Notes: generated by a model not told the origin, from the letters alone. DNA of 64,000 nucleotides from Chitinophaga flava (GCF_003308995.1 NZ_QFFJ01000001.1:3720001-3784000), one strand, 5' to 3'. Shown: positions 24,863 to 34,515, counted from the first letter of the stretch. Program-made: numbers and translations.

Positions 24863-24885
24863 ATCATCAGATGTTTGCAAAGGTA
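24863..24885 (-). promoter_or_regulatory. gntR promoter with overlapping operator
   Basis: On the minus strand TACCTTTG (24878-24885) is an exact -7 consensus. It is followed at once by the palindrome at 24863-24876 (plus strand ATCATCAGATGTTT), which would cover the transcription start. The arrangement fits autorepression. Confidence 0.6.
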
Positions 24886-25029
24886 AGGAAAGATTTTGAA
24901 TTTTTTTGAATTTTTGACGTTAGACCTGAACGGGGACACCTACACGGTTTTTACGAACTTTGTCTTTTTGATATTGGAATTTGACTGTATATTGATGCAG
25001 TGAGATACCGGTAAAATTCCGAATAACCC

Positions 25030-25716
25030 ATGAATGTTTTGCACGAATGGCCTTCCTGGTTGCTGTGGATATTTTTCCTGGCAGAAAACGCACTGATTGT
25101 GCTCATAGTACTGGTATGGGGCAATATCCTGCTACGCCGTTCCCGTAAAGAAATATTCAACTACAGCCGGCAACAATGGCGTGTCTGTCTGCTCACCACG
25201 CTGCTCAATGCGCTCGTCACCTTTACCGGGTTTCTTTTGTGGAAACATGGTTATATCCGTATCAACGCAGCCGTATCCTGGCGTATCCTCACAGACGCCC
25301 TGGCGTATTTCCTGGCCATGGACCTGTTGATGTATGGTTTCCATTATATCATCCACAAAACCTTTCTATATCGTCCGCTGCATCGCCTGCACCACGAAGC
25401 AACCGATCCGGTACCCATCGACCTTTTTGTGCTGCATCCGCTCGAAACCATCAGCTTCGGCGCTTTATTACTGATAATACTCTTACCGTTCAACTCCAAT
25501 ATCTACGGTCTTCTTATATACCACATTGCCAATGTGATATTTGGTATGACCGGCCATCTGGGTGTGGAGCCTATGCCCGAAAACATAAGGCAGTGGCCGC
25601 TAATGAAATACCTGGGTACATCTACGTTTCATCATGATCACCATCGGCATGAAGACTATAACTTCGGCTTTTATACTACTATCTGGGACCGTTTATTCGG
25701 GACACTGAAACGGTAA
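25030..25716 (+). CDS. Sterol desaturase / fatty acid hydroxylase family protein
   Basis: 228-residue membrane protein with four or more hydrophobic helices and the family's histidine clusters for a di-iron centre: HYIIHK (about 105-110), HRLHHEA (about 117-123), and HDHHRHEDYNFGFY near the C-terminus. Members hydroxylate or desaturate lipids using O2. The likely substrate is a fatty acyl chain of a membrane lipid, but this is inferred. It stands alone, divergent from gntR. Confidence 0.92.
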   Translation: MNVLHEWPSWLLWIFFLAENALIVLIVLVWGNILLRRSRKEIFNYSRQQWRVCLLTTLLNALVTFTGFLLWKHGYIRINAAVSWRILTDALAYFLAMDLLMYGFHYIIHKTFLYRPLHRLHHEATDPVPIDLFVLHPLETISFGALLLIILLPFNSNIYGLLIYHIANVIFGMTGHLGVEPMPENIRQWPLMKYLGTSTFHHDHHRHEDYNFGFYTTIWDRLFGTLKR

Positions 25717-25837
25717 CCAGTTACGGATAACAGCCCGAAAGGCCGACCAGTACATTTGACCACTCATATAACCTGCTTCCGATAACCAAATTAATGTACT
25801 ATTTTGGCCAGATTCATTTTTTCAGACTAATTGCTTT

Positions 25838-28234
25838 ATGAGAAAACTAGTACTAACACTTTCGGTGTTCATCACCTTCCGTGCTTATGCACAGGAGGCG
25901 CTGAAATATCAGACGCCTGCTCAAAGTATTATGGAGCTGGCTATGGCTGCGCCATCGCCTTCAGTAACGTTCAGCAGCAAAGGTGATCGGATGCTGATTA
26001 TGGACCGTACGGGCTTTCCTACTATTGAGGAACTGTCACAGCCGGAATATCGTCTTGCCGGCCTCCGTATCAATCCGGCCAACTTCGGCCCGAGCCGAGC
26101 CAGCTATGTAACCGGTATCCGTATCAAAGATGTCAACAACCTGAAAGAGCAAGCCGTAACCGGCCTGCCAGCTAATGCACGCATCGCTAATGTAACCTGG
26201 TCGCCGCTAAGGAAAAGTATAGCCTTCACCGTGACTACCAACAACAGCATCACCCTGTGGAAAGCTGACGCAACCACCGGCGTGGCCAAACAAATGAGCG
26301 CCCGCCGTCTCAACGACACGTTTGATGGTGCTTTCCGCTGGATTGATGAAGACCGCATCCTCGTGCTGTCTGTACCATCCACCATCAGTGCTGCCCCGGA
26401 GAAACCACTGGCACCTGAAGGCCCTACTGTACAACAGACTTCCGGTAAAGCCGCTCCCGCAGCTACTTTCCAGGATATGCTGAAGAATCCCTATGATGAA
26501 AAACTGTTCGACTACTATTTCCAGTCTGAACCAGTGATCATCAGTGTTGCCGGCGAAACAGTGATCGGCAAACCAGGTATCTATGAGAATATCAGCCCCT
26601 CACCAGACAACCAATATCTGCTGGTAAAACAACTGAGCCGCCCTTATTCTTACCTGGTAGGCGCTGGTCGTTTCCCTACAGAAACCAGTATCTGGAATCT
26701 GAAAGGAGAAAATATCAAACTGCTCTCTAAAAATCCGCTGGATGAAGTAAGACCTAAAGGCTTCGATGCCACCAGCAACTATCCCCGCAGTTATGCATGG
26801 CGCAACGATGCTCCAGCTACAGTGTTCTGGGTGCAGGCCCTCGACGGCGGTGATCCTAAAAAAGAAGTGCCTTTCCGTGATGTGGTGAACACACTGGAAG
26901 CTCCGTTCACCGGTACACCTGCAGAACTGGTGAAAACCGTGGACCGCTTCAGCCACGTAAACTGGGGTAATCAACAGCTTGCCCTCGTATCAGAAGGCAA
27001 CAGTTCCAAACAAACAATGAAGGTAAGCCGCATCGATCCGTCTCATCCCGAACAAAAGCCGGTGACTGTCATCGACCGCTCTGAGAATGATCGCTACAAC
27101 GATCCTGGAGAGCCGGTAATGGTAAAAAATCAATATGACAGATCGGTATTATATATTTCTCCGGCTAACGAACTGCTGATGACAGCGCCCGGTGCTTCTC
27201 CGGAAGGTGACCGCCCGTTCCTGTCTACTTTCAGCCTGAAAAACGGCAAACAAACCATCGTATGGCGCTCCAAAGCTCCATATTATGAACAGGTGACACA
27301 GGTGATAGATCCGGCTAAACTAACCTTTGTAGTAGCCCGCGAATCCGCTACTACACCGATAAACTACTACCTGGAAGGCGGAAAGAAAAAAACAGGCACA
27401 GCACTGACCGCTTTCCCGCACCCGCAGCCACAGCTGCAAGGTGTGCAGAAACAACTACTCAAATACAAACGTAAAGATGGCGTAGATCTCACTGCTATGC
27501 TGTACCTGCCCAAAGGTTACGATCCGGCTAAAGATGGCCGTCTGCCGGTGCTGATGTGGGCTTATCCGCGTGAGTACAAGTCTGCCAGCGATGCTGCCCA
27601 GGTAAGGGGCTCTGCGTATAAGTTCCCCCGTGTGACTTATGGTTCTCCTATCTTCTGGGTAACCCGCGGTTTTGCCGTGATGGACGCCACCGAAATGCCT
27701 ATCGTAGGGGAAGGGGATAAAGAACCCAACGACACCTTTGTGGATCAACTCGTGATGAATGCTGAGGCTGCCGTGGATAAAATCACCGGCATGGGCATCG
27801 GTGATAAAAACCGCATCGCTGTTGGTGGTCATTCTTATGGTGCATTTATGACTGCCAATCTGCTGTCTCATACCAACCTGTTCAAAGCCGGTATCGCACG
27901 TAGCGGAGCTTACAACCGTACCCTCACACCATTTGGTTTCCAGAACGAACAACGTACCTACTGGCAGGTACCCGACGTATACTACAAGATGTCACCTTTC
28001 TCTTATGCCGACAAGATCAAAACACCGATCCTGCTCATCCATGGTGAAGCCGACAACAACTCCGGTACTTTCCCCATCCAGAGTGAAAGACTGTACAATG
28101 CTATCAAAGGCAACGGCGGTACAGCCAGACTGGTATTTCTCCCGCAGGAAAGCCACGGTTATGCTGCTAAGGAAAGCATCCTCCACATGCTGTGGGAAAT
28201 GGATAACTGGCTGATAAAGTATGTTAAGCAATAA
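25838..28234 (+). CDS. S9 family serine peptidase (prolyl oligopeptidase-like)
   Basis: 798 residues with a signal peptide (1-18, ending AYAQ), so periplasmic or secreted. The first two thirds form a beta-propeller-like region; the C-terminal third is an alpha/beta hydrolase. The catalytic triad is visible: Ser666 in GGHSYG, Asp739 in HGEADN and His773 in ESHGY. The family cleaves short peptides, often after proline or acidic residues. It is monocistronic, with a strong hairpin downstream. Confidence 0.93.
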   Translation: MRKLVLTLSVFITFRAYAQEALKYQTPAQSIMELAMAAPSPSVTFSSKGDRMLIMDRTGFPTIEELSQPEYRLAGLRINPANFGPSRASYVTGIRIKDVNNLKEQAVTGLPANARIANVTWSPLRKSIAFTVTTNNSITLWKADATTGVAKQMSARRLNDTFDGAFRWIDEDRILVLSVPSTISAAPEKPLAPEGPTVQQTSGKAAPAATFQDMLKNPYDEKLFDYYFQSEPVIISVAGETVIGKPGIYENISPSPDNQYLLVKQLSRPYSYLVGAGRFPTETSIWNLKGENIKLLSKNPLDEVRPKGFDATSNYPRSYAWRNDAPATVFWVQALDGGDPKKEVPFRDVVNTLEAPFTGTPAELVKTVDRFSHVNWGNQQLALVSEGNSSKQTMKVSRIDPSHPEQKPVTVIDRSENDRYNDPGEPVMVKNQYDRSVLYISPANELLMTAPGASPEGDRPFLSTFSLKNGKQTIVWRSKAPYYEQVTQVIDPAKLTFVVARESATTPINYYLEGGKKKTGTALTAFPHPQPQLQGVQKQLLKYKRKDGVDLTAMLYLPKGYDPAKDGRLPVLMWAYPREYKSASDAAQVRGSAYKFPRVTYGSPIFWVTRGFAVMDATEMPIVGEGDKEPNDTFVDQLVMNAEAAVDKITGMGIGDKNRIAVGGHSYGAFMTANLLSHTNLFKAGIARSGAYNRTLTPFGFQNEQRTYWQVPDVYYKMSPFSYADKIKTPILLIHGEADNNSGTFPIQSERLYNAIKGNGGTARLVFLPQESHGYAAKESILHMLWEMDNWLIKYVKQ

Positions 28235-28256
28235 CAACTGTGATTGATGTGATTTT

Positions 28257-28361
28257 TCTGATGCTCCTGATGATAGAAGCGAAGAACCCATTAGCAATAA
28301 CGCTAATGGGTTCTTCGCTTTTTATCATCGATATTATTCTTCGTCCATCAGGAGAATCAGA
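28257..28361. repeat. Nested inverted-repeat element including the S9 peptidase terminator
   Basis: Inner stem: AAGCGAAGAACCCATTAGC (28277-28295) with its perfect 19-bp complement at 28302-28320, followed by TTT. Outer arms: TCTGATGCTCCTGATG (28257-28272) and CATCAGGAGAATCAGA (28346-28361), complementary at 15 of 16 positions. The inner stem could terminate transcription on both strands. The paired outer arms suggest a compact palindromic mobile unit. Confidence 0.6.
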
Positions 28362-28436
28362 GGTATCATAATGAATCATCGTTGAAAAGTACCATTCAAG
28401 CACCATTTAACACAATCAACTTCCCATACCGCCCCG

Positions 28437-28444
28437 TACCTTTG
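28437..28444 (+). promoter_or_regulatory. -7 promoter element of the AraC gene
   Basis: TACCTTTG exactly matches TAnnTTTG, ending 7 bp before the ATG at 28452. The transcript would have almost no leader, unless translation starts at the internal ATG at 28497. Confidence 0.5.
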
Positions 28445-28451
28445 TAATATC

Positions 28452-29330
28452 ATGTCAAAGGCACATATCCATACATATGACATCTGTACGCTGGGAATGG
28501 GAAAACCGGCTTCTGAGAACATCCAGGTGATACGATTTACTGATTACCTGGCTGCACATAAGGATATCAGATTTCCTCACCGGCACTCTTTTTACCACCT
28601 GGCATTTTTTACAAAAGGTAAAGGTGCTCATACGATAGATTTTGAGCGTTTTCCGGTACAGGCGGGTCAGCTGTATTTTATGATACCTGGTCAGGTACAC
28701 AGCTGGTTTTTTGAAGGTCAGGTAGAAGGGTATGTAGTGAATGTGGCTGCCAGCTTTTTCAATTCTTTTCTGCAGGATGCAGGCTATGTAGAACGTTTCC
28801 CGTTCTTCAGTGGTGCGAGTGCGGAAGGGGTGGTGATGCTGCCCGCGGAAGCCAGCACAGAAGTAGAGGTGTTGTTTGAAAAGATGTTGCTGGAGATAGA
28901 AGCTACAGAAGCGTACAGCTATGATATGCTGAGATTGCTGCTGCTGGAAATGTTTGTGAAAGTAAGCCGGGTAACCCGGAAAAGCGATACCAGGCAAGAG
29001 CCACCGTATAACTATGTATTGCTGAGTAATTTCCGCAAACTGGTGGAACAGCATTATATGCAGATGCGGTTGCCCAAAGAATATGCAGCAATGTTATATG
29101 TGACACCTAATTATCTCAATGCTTTCTGCCGTCATATGCTGGGGAAATCGGCCGGTGAAATTATCCGTGACCGGGTGATCCTGGAGGCAAAAAGACTGTT
29201 GATAAATGCTGATACAAGCATTGCTACTATTGCCTATCAGCTGAACTTTGCTGACAATTCCTACTTCACGAAGTTCTTCAAAAAATATGAAGGGATGACC
29301 CCGGAAGAATTTCGGAAAAATATTTCCTGA
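28452..29330 (+). CDS. AraC family transcriptional regulator
   Basis: 292 residues. The N-terminal cupin-like domain (about 30-150) has FPHRHSFYHLAFFTKG and GQLYFMIPGQVHSW, typical of effector-binding AraC regulators. The two C-terminal helix-turn-helix motifs (about 195-290) are seen in LPKEYAAMLYVTPNYLNAFCR and TSIATIAYQLNFADNSYFTKFFKK. Its target is unknown; neighbours are the S9 peptidase and a DUF983 gene 18 bp downstream. The start given places the ATG very close to the promoter. Confidence 0.9.
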   Translation: MSKAHIHTYDICTLGMGKPASENIQVIRFTDYLAAHKDIRFPHRHSFYHLAFFTKGKGAHTIDFERFPVQAGQLYFMIPGQVHSWFFEGQVEGYVVNVAASFFNSFLQDAGYVERFPFFSGASAEGVVMLPAEASTEVEVLFEKMLLEIEATEAYSYDMLRLLLLEMFVKVSRVTRKSDTRQEPPYNYVLLSNFRKLVEQHYMQMRLPKEYAAMLYVTPNYLNAFCRHMLGKSAGEIIRDRVILEAKRLLINADTSIATIAYQLNFADNSYFTKFFKKYEGMTPEEFRKNIS

Positions 29331-29348
29331 CATTAAAAGCTTCAATAT

Positions 29349-29810
29349 ATGTGTGCAGATAAAAAACACGAGAAACCGAATATCTTCAAAAGCGTATTTA
29401 CCAATAAATGCGCACGTTGCCGGAGAGGTTCCATTTTCACCAATAAAAACCCCTATAATCTTAAAAACTGTATGAAAATGCCGGACAACTGCCCTGAGTG
29501 CGGACAGCCGGTAGAAGTGGAAGTAGGTTTCTATTACGGTACCGGATATGTTAGTTATGCTTTGTCTGTAGCGGTATGTGTAGCCAGTCTGATAGCCTGG
29601 TGGCTGTTTATCGGCTTCTCTATCTATGATAACAGTATTTACTGGTGGCTGGGCTTTAACGGCCTGCTGCTGCTGACCCTTCAGCCCTTGCTGATGCGCT
29701 GGTCCAGGACCATCTGGATGGCTTTCTTTGTAAGGTATGATGAAGACTGGCAACAGGGACCTCCTGAAGGCACAGGAAGGGTTAATACTACCTTTAAAGG
29801 TGCGATATAA
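29349..29810 (+). CDS. DUF983 family membrane protein
   Basis: 153 residues. The N-terminal half has a zinc-ribbon pattern: CARC (about 22-25) and CPEC (about 48-51), with KCARCRRGSIF and MPDNCPECGQPVEVEVGFYYG typical of DUF983. Two transmembrane helices follow (about 70-90 and 98-115). The function of the family is not established. The gene follows araC after 18 bp and ends before a strong terminator. Confidence 0.9.
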   Translation: MCADKKHEKPNIFKSVFTNKCARCRRGSIFTNKNPYNLKNCMKMPDNCPECGQPVEVEVGFYYGTGYVSYALSVAVCVASLIAWWLFIGFSIYDNSIYWWLGFNGLLLLTLQPLLMRWSRTIWMAFFVRYDEDWQQGPPEGTGRVNTTFKGAI

Positions 29811-29846
29811 CAAAAGAAAGTAGGATTGAGTATAACGAATGAAAAA

Positions 29847-29889
29847 ACGATGGCCCGGGTATTTTTGCCCGGGTCTTCGTTTTTTTTTG
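29847..29889 (+). terminator. Terminator of the araC-DUF983 transcript
   Basis: CCCGGG (29854-29859) pairs with CCCGGG (29868-29873), extended by ACGA with TCGT, and is followed by a run of nine or more T. It is a strong intrinsic terminator. Confidence 0.85.
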
Positions 29890-29956
29890 TTATATTAGAA
29901 GTACTATTTGACCCCATATCTGCGCTTGGTTTTTTACTAACAGCAATGCTTACACG

Positions 29957-31303
29957 ATGATACTTCCCCGGCGGTTTGTTATCTTGTTATACCTGTTGTG
30001 CTGGACGTGTTTTAACAATCTGCTGATGGCACAGGACAGCACTTTACCGGCGCTGCCTGCAGTCTGGAGCTTACAGGACTGTCTGGATTACGCTATGAAA
30101 AATAACATCCAGCTGAACAGCCTCCGGTTGAGCCGGCTGAGCAGTGAACAGGACCTGCTGTTGTCAAAGGCTGCCCGGTTGCCTAACCTCACCGGATCAG
30201 CTTCCCAAAACCTGAATGGCTCCAAAAGCATTACACCCTCCGGCAGCAGGCCTTATGAACTGGCCTTTTCAGGCAATTATTCCGTTAACTCCGGTGTAAC
30301 TATCTACCAGGGTGGATTTCTCAACTATGATATCAAACAGAAGGACCTGCTCTTACAGGTCAGCGGCCTTAACATCGCGCAGGAAGTCAACAATATCACC
30401 ATTCAGCTTACACAGGCTTATCTCAATATCCTGCTGACCAGGGAGAACATCGTATATGTGAAAGATGTAGTTACTACTTCCGAAGCCCAGGTAAAACAAG
30501 CCCAGCAACAATATGATGTTGGTAGCATCGCCCTGGTGAATCTGGTATCGCTGCAGTCACAACTGGCAGCCGACCGCTACAATCTCGTCACTGCCGAAAA
30601 TCAGGAACGGATCAATAAACTGGTACTGAAACAGCTGCTGCAATTGCCCAGCAGCTACGACTTCAATATCTATTCCCCCGATACGCTGGTATCCAGCCAT
30701 TATGTGGCACCCCTGAAGGACGCACAAGACACCGCACTGGCCACCAGACCGGAAGTGAAAAGTGCTGAACTGGGCATCAACGTATCCGAGCTGGACCTGG
30801 CCAAAGCCCGCACGGGATACAAGCCTACATTAACAGCCGGAGGAGCACTTGGTAGCTCTTATCTCAGGGATCCGAGTAATAATTTCTTTAAACAGCTGGA
30901 CAACAACTTCTATCAGCAGATAGGGCTTTCCCTCTCTGTTCCGATATTTACCCGGAGAGCCGTTAAAACAGCCGTGGAAAAGTCCAAAATAGAAATAGAC
31001 CAGTCGAAGCTAACCCTCAAAGATACCCGGACCAACCTCTCCCAAACCGTTGAACAGTCTTATATCGGAGTCATAAATGCGCAAGGACAGTATGATGCAT
31101 CCGTAGAACAACTGCGTTTCGCATCTGAGAGCTACCGTATTGCCTCCGAACAGCTGAGAGTAGGAGTGGCCAATATCGTGACTTTCCTTCAACAGAAAAA
31201 TCTTTACATACAGGCATTTCAGGCTTATATACAGGCTAAATACAATGCTGCACTGACAATCAGGATATATGATTTTTACAGGGGCATCCCTGTAAAACTA
31301 TAA
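29957..31303 (+). CDS. TolC family outer membrane efflux protein
   Basis: 448 residues with a signal peptide (about 1-25, ending LLMAQ). Two outer membrane efflux repeats are present, each with long coiled helices; LQDCLDYAMKNNIQLNSLRL opens the first and AAGGALGSSYL lies in the second. The protein would be the outer membrane channel of the adaptor, ATPase and permease encoded next: the adaptor starts 12 bp downstream and the four genes form one operon. Confidence 0.93.
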   Translation: MILPRRFVILLYLLCWTCFNNLLMAQDSTLPALPAVWSLQDCLDYAMKNNIQLNSLRLSRLSSEQDLLLSKAARLPNLTGSASQNLNGSKSITPSGSRPYELAFSGNYSVNSGVTIYQGGFLNYDIKQKDLLLQVSGLNIAQEVNNITIQLTQAYLNILLTRENIVYVKDVVTTSEAQVKQAQQQYDVGSIALVNLVSLQSQLAADRYNLVTAENQERINKLVLKQLLQLPSSYDFNIYSPDTLVSSHYVAPLKDAQDTALATRPEVKSAELGINVSELDLAKARTGYKPTLTAGGALGSSYLRDPSNNFFKQLDNNFYQQIGLSLSVPIFTRRAVKTAVEKSKIEIDQSKLTLKDTRTNLSQTVEQSYIGVINAQGQYDASVEQLRFASESYRIASEQLRVGVANIVTFLQQKNLYIQAFQAYIQAKYNAALTIRIYDFYRGIPVKL

Positions 31304-31315
31304 ATGCAATGAAGT

Positions 31316-32542
31316 ATGAAAAAGTATAAACGGGTCATTATCGTAGCGGCTGTTTTGCTGATCGCGCTGATCATCTGGTTCCTTTTTATCAGAAAGAAGC
31401 ACCAGCAGATTAGTTTTGAGACCGTCCAGCCTGCGTATGGCCATATAGCCACCACCGTTACTGCCACCGGTACTATCCAGCCCGTAGATACTGTGGCTGT
31501 GGGTGCCCAGGTATCCGGTACGCTTAAATATCTGTATGTGGACTATAACTCCAAGGTTAAAAAAGGGCAGAAGCTGGGAGAACTGGACAAGGTGCTGTTT
31601 CAGGCGCCGGTAGACCAGTTCAGGGCCAACCTGCTGGTGGCACAAACCAACCTGGACTATCAGATCAATAATTTCCACCGCCAGGACCTGCTCTATAAAA
31701 CCGGCGCCATCAGTAAAGCTGATTATGATATCGCTACCAATCAGATCGGGCAGGCCAGGGCTAACGTAGCCAGCGTAAATGCCCAATTGACATCTGCACT
31801 CAAAAACCTTTCCTTCACCGATATCATTTCCCCGATAGATGGCGTAGTACTTAATCGCAATGTCAGCGTAGGACAAACCGTCGCTGCCAGTTTCAACACA
31901 CCTACCCTGTTTGTGATTGCGCGGGATATCACCAAAATGCAGGTAGAAGCCAGCGTAGACGAAGCAGATATCGGTAACGTAAAGGACTCACAGCGTGTAA
32001 CCTTTACCGTGGATGCTTACCTGCAGGATGTATTCGCCGGCAGGGTCCAGGAAATAAGACTGCAGCCTTCGGTGTCATCCAATGTGGTGACGTATAATAC
32101 GATCATCAATGCATCCAACGAATCGATGAAGCTGAAGCCGGGCATGACGGCCAATGTAACCATCTATACTGCTGAGAAAGACAGTGCTTTGCTATTACCG
32201 GTTAAGGCGCTGAAATTCCGGCCGGATTCAACAATGCTGAAAGATTATGTGATTGTGAGTGCAGTAGGAAGAGGCTCCCGGCACAGAACAGATACCACAG
32301 GAGGGGCTGCAAACACTGCGCGTGCCGGAACATCCAACTTTGTATGGCTGCTGAAAGGCGATACGCTGCTGCAGAAACATATTCGCACCGGATTGAATGA
32401 TAATACACAGATAGAAGTTATTTCAGGGCTTACACCCAGCGATGTAGTGATAACGGCCATCAACGGCAACACCGGGCCGGTAGCTGCATCCGGAGCTAAA
32501 AGTCCGTTTTTGCCCAGAATGGGGGGAGGGCGCAAACGATGA
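31316..32542 (+). CDS. MacA-like periplasmic adaptor of an ABC efflux pump
   Basis: 408 residues. One N-terminal transmembrane helix (about 5-22), then a membrane-fusion protein fold: lipoyl half-motifs (GAQVSGTLKYLYVDYNSKVKKG; LSFTDIISPIDGVVLNRNVSVGQTV) flank a helical hairpin (about 95-165), and beta-barrel domains follow. It would link the MacB-type permease to the TolC protein encoded upstream. It overlaps the ATPase gene by 4 bp. MacA is the nearest named relative; the exported substrate is unknown. Confidence 0.92.
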   Translation: MKKYKRVIIVAAVLLIALIIWFLFIRKKHQQISFETVQPAYGHIATTVTATGTIQPVDTVAVGAQVSGTLKYLYVDYNSKVKKGQKLGELDKVLFQAPVDQFRANLLVAQTNLDYQINNFHRQDLLYKTGAISKADYDIATNQIGQARANVASVNAQLTSALKNLSFTDIISPIDGVVLNRNVSVGQTVAASFNTPTLFVIARDITKMQVEASVDEADIGNVKDSQRVTFTVDAYLQDVFAGRVQEIRLQPSVSSNVVTYNTIINASNESMKLKPGMTANVTIYTAEKDSALLLPVKALKFRPDSTMLKDYVIVSAVGRGSRHRTDTTGGAANTARAGTSNFVWLLKGDTLLQKHIRTGLNDNTQIEVISGLTPSDVVITAINGNTGPVAASGAKSPFLPRMGGGRKR

Positions 32543-33285
32543 ACAACAAAATTCTCGAATTAAATCAGATCAGGCGTGATTTTGTGATGGGCACCGAAAC
32601 AGTACATGCCCTCAAAGGGGTTTCATTTGAAGTACATGCCGGTGAATTCCTCACCATCATGGGTAGCAGTGGCTCAGGTAAAACCACATTGCTCAATCTC
32701 CTCGGCTGCCTCGATAAACCCACGTCCGGCAACTACCTGCTCGATGGTACGGATGTGAGCGCCCTCTCCCGTAATGAGCTGGCAAGAGTACGCAACCGGA
32801 AAATTGGTTTTGTATTCCAGGCTTATAACCTGCTGCCCCGGACTTCTGCATTGGAAAATGTGGAACTGCCTTTGTTCTACAATCCTTCCCTGACGGTACG
32901 GGAAAGAAGAGATAAAGCGCTCAGCGCACTGGAAGCAGTGAAGCTGGCAGACCGGCTGGACCATACGCCCAGCCAGCTCTCCGGCGGTCAGCAACAACGG
33001 GTGGCCATCGCCAGGGCGCTGGTAAACCAGCCGGTGATGATCCTGGCAGATGAAGCTACCGGTAACCTCGACACCCGTACCTCCTATGAGATCATGTCGC
33101 TTATGCAGGATCTTAACAAAGAGGGGAAAACCATTGTCTTTGTTACCCATGAACCTGACATCGCTGCCTTCAGCAGGAGAACGGTCACGCTGCGCGATGG
33201 CAAAGTAGTAAAAGATACGATCAACGAAAACGTACGCTCGGCGAGGGAAGCACTGGACGCCCTTCCTCCGGCAGAAGACTATTAA
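32539..33285 (+). CDS. MacB-type ABC transporter ATP-binding protein
   Basis: 248 residues. Walker A GSSGSGKT (about 42-49), Q-loop FVFQAYNLLPR, signature LSGGQQQRVAIARAL, and Walker B MILADEATGNLD are all intact, matching the LolD/MacB ATPase class. In this operon ATPase and permease are separate proteins, whereas E. coli MacB is a fusion. It overlaps macA by 4 bp and the permease follows after 9 bp. Confidence 0.95.
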   Translation: MNNKILELNQIRRDFVMGTETVHALKGVSFEVHAGEFLTIMGSSGSGKTTLLNLLGCLDKPTSGNYLLDGTDVSALSRNELARVRNRKIGFVFQAYNLLPRTSALENVELPLFYNPSLTVRERRDKALSALEAVKLADRLDHTPSQLSGGQQQRVAIARALVNQPVMILADEATGNLDTRTSYEIMSLMQDLNKEGKTIVFVTHEPDIAAFSRRTVTLRDGKVVKDTINENVRSAREALDALPPAEDY

Positions 33286-33294
33286 TTCACCACC

Positions 33295-34515
33295 ATGAGT
33301 GTAATTAACCTCATACGAATTGCATTCAAGGCTTTGCAGCGTAATAAGCTGCGGGCTTTCCTGACTATGCTCGGCATTATCATCGGCGTAGCCGCTGTGA
33401 TAGCCATGGTGGCCATCGGAGAAGGATCAAAGGAAAGCATACAAACGCAGCTCAGTGCCATGGGGTCCAACATGATCACCGTATTGCCCAGTAGCAACGT
33501 GACCGGAGGAGTACGTATCGAAGGCGCCAGTTTTCAGACACTCACCATCGTGGATGTAAAAGCTATACAGAAAAATGCGGAACATGTCACTGCCGTATCG
33601 CCGGTGTCTTCCACCAAAGGACAGGCTATCTACGGTGCCCTCAACTGGCCTACCACCCTGCAGGGCGTGGCGCCATCCTACTTCGATATCCGTAAGCTGG
33701 ATATTGCCGATGGCGTCAGCTTTTCCGATGCCGATGTGACCACGGCTGCCAAAGTATGTGTGCTCGGACAAACCGTGATCAACAATCTGTTTCCCAGTGG
33801 AGAAAGCCCCGTAGGCAAGGTCATACGCCTCAACTCCATCCCGCTGCAGGTGATAGGCACGCTGGTTCCCAAAGGACAAAGCTCTTTCGGGCAAGACCAG
33901 GACGATATCATTCTTACGCCCTATACCACCGTACAAAAGCGTATCCTCGCCACTATCTATTTTCAGAGCATCTATGCTTCTGCGGTTAGTGAAGGCGCTT
34001 CTGCACAGGCTACCGATGAAATCACAGCGATATTGCGGGAAACACACCGGCTGCGCCCCAGCGATGATAACAACTTCCAGGTAAGGACTATGGAAGAACT
34101 GATTAAAACCCTCAGCTCCACCAGCAGCCTGCTAACAATACTGCTCACCGCTATCGCCGGCATCTCCCTGGTTATTGGTGGTATTGGTATCATGAATATT
34201 ATGTACGTGTCTGTTACAGAACGCACCCGGGAAATAGGGCTGCGTATGTCTATTGGCGCCCGTGGTATCGATATCCTGTTGCAGTTTCTGGTGGAAGCGA
34301 TCATTATCAGTGTAACCGGTGGCGTTATAGGGGTGATACTGGGTATCACCGCTGCTCAGGTGATTACGCTTACATTGGGATGGCCAACGATAGTATCGGA
34401 ATCATCTATCATGTTATCGTTCCTGGTATGTGCATTGACCGGCGTTTTCTTTGGATATTATCCCGCGCAGGCAGCTTCCCGCCTCGATCCGATAGAGGCG
34501 TTGCGGTATGAGTAA
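33295..34515 (+). CDS. MacB-type ABC transporter permease
   Basis: 406 residues. A first transmembrane helix (about 18-40, LRAFLTMLGIIIGVAAVIAMV) is followed by a large periplasmic MacB-PCD-like domain (about 45-270). Three FtsX-type helices come next, with GGIGIMNIMYVSVTERTREIGLRMSIGA, the hallmark of MacB/FtsX permeases. It completes the TolC-MacA-ATPase-permease operon. Such pumps move substrates from the periplasm outward rather than across the inner membrane. Confidence 0.95.
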   Translation: MSVINLIRIAFKALQRNKLRAFLTMLGIIIGVAAVIAMVAIGEGSKESIQTQLSAMGSNMITVLPSSNVTGGVRIEGASFQTLTIVDVKAIQKNAEHVTAVSPVSSTKGQAIYGALNWPTTLQGVAPSYFDIRKLDIADGVSFSDADVTTAAKVCVLGQTVINNLFPSGESPVGKVIRLNSIPLQVIGTLVPKGQSSFGQDQDDIILTPYTTVQKRILATIYFQSIYASAVSEGASAQATDEITAILRETHRLRPSDDNNFQVRTMEELIKTLSSTSSLLTILLTAIAGISLVIGGIGIMNIMYVSVTERTREIGLRMSIGARGIDILLQFLVEAIIISVTGGVIGVILGITAAQVITLTLGWPTIVSESSIMLSFLVCALTGVFFGYYPAQAASRLDPIEALRYE

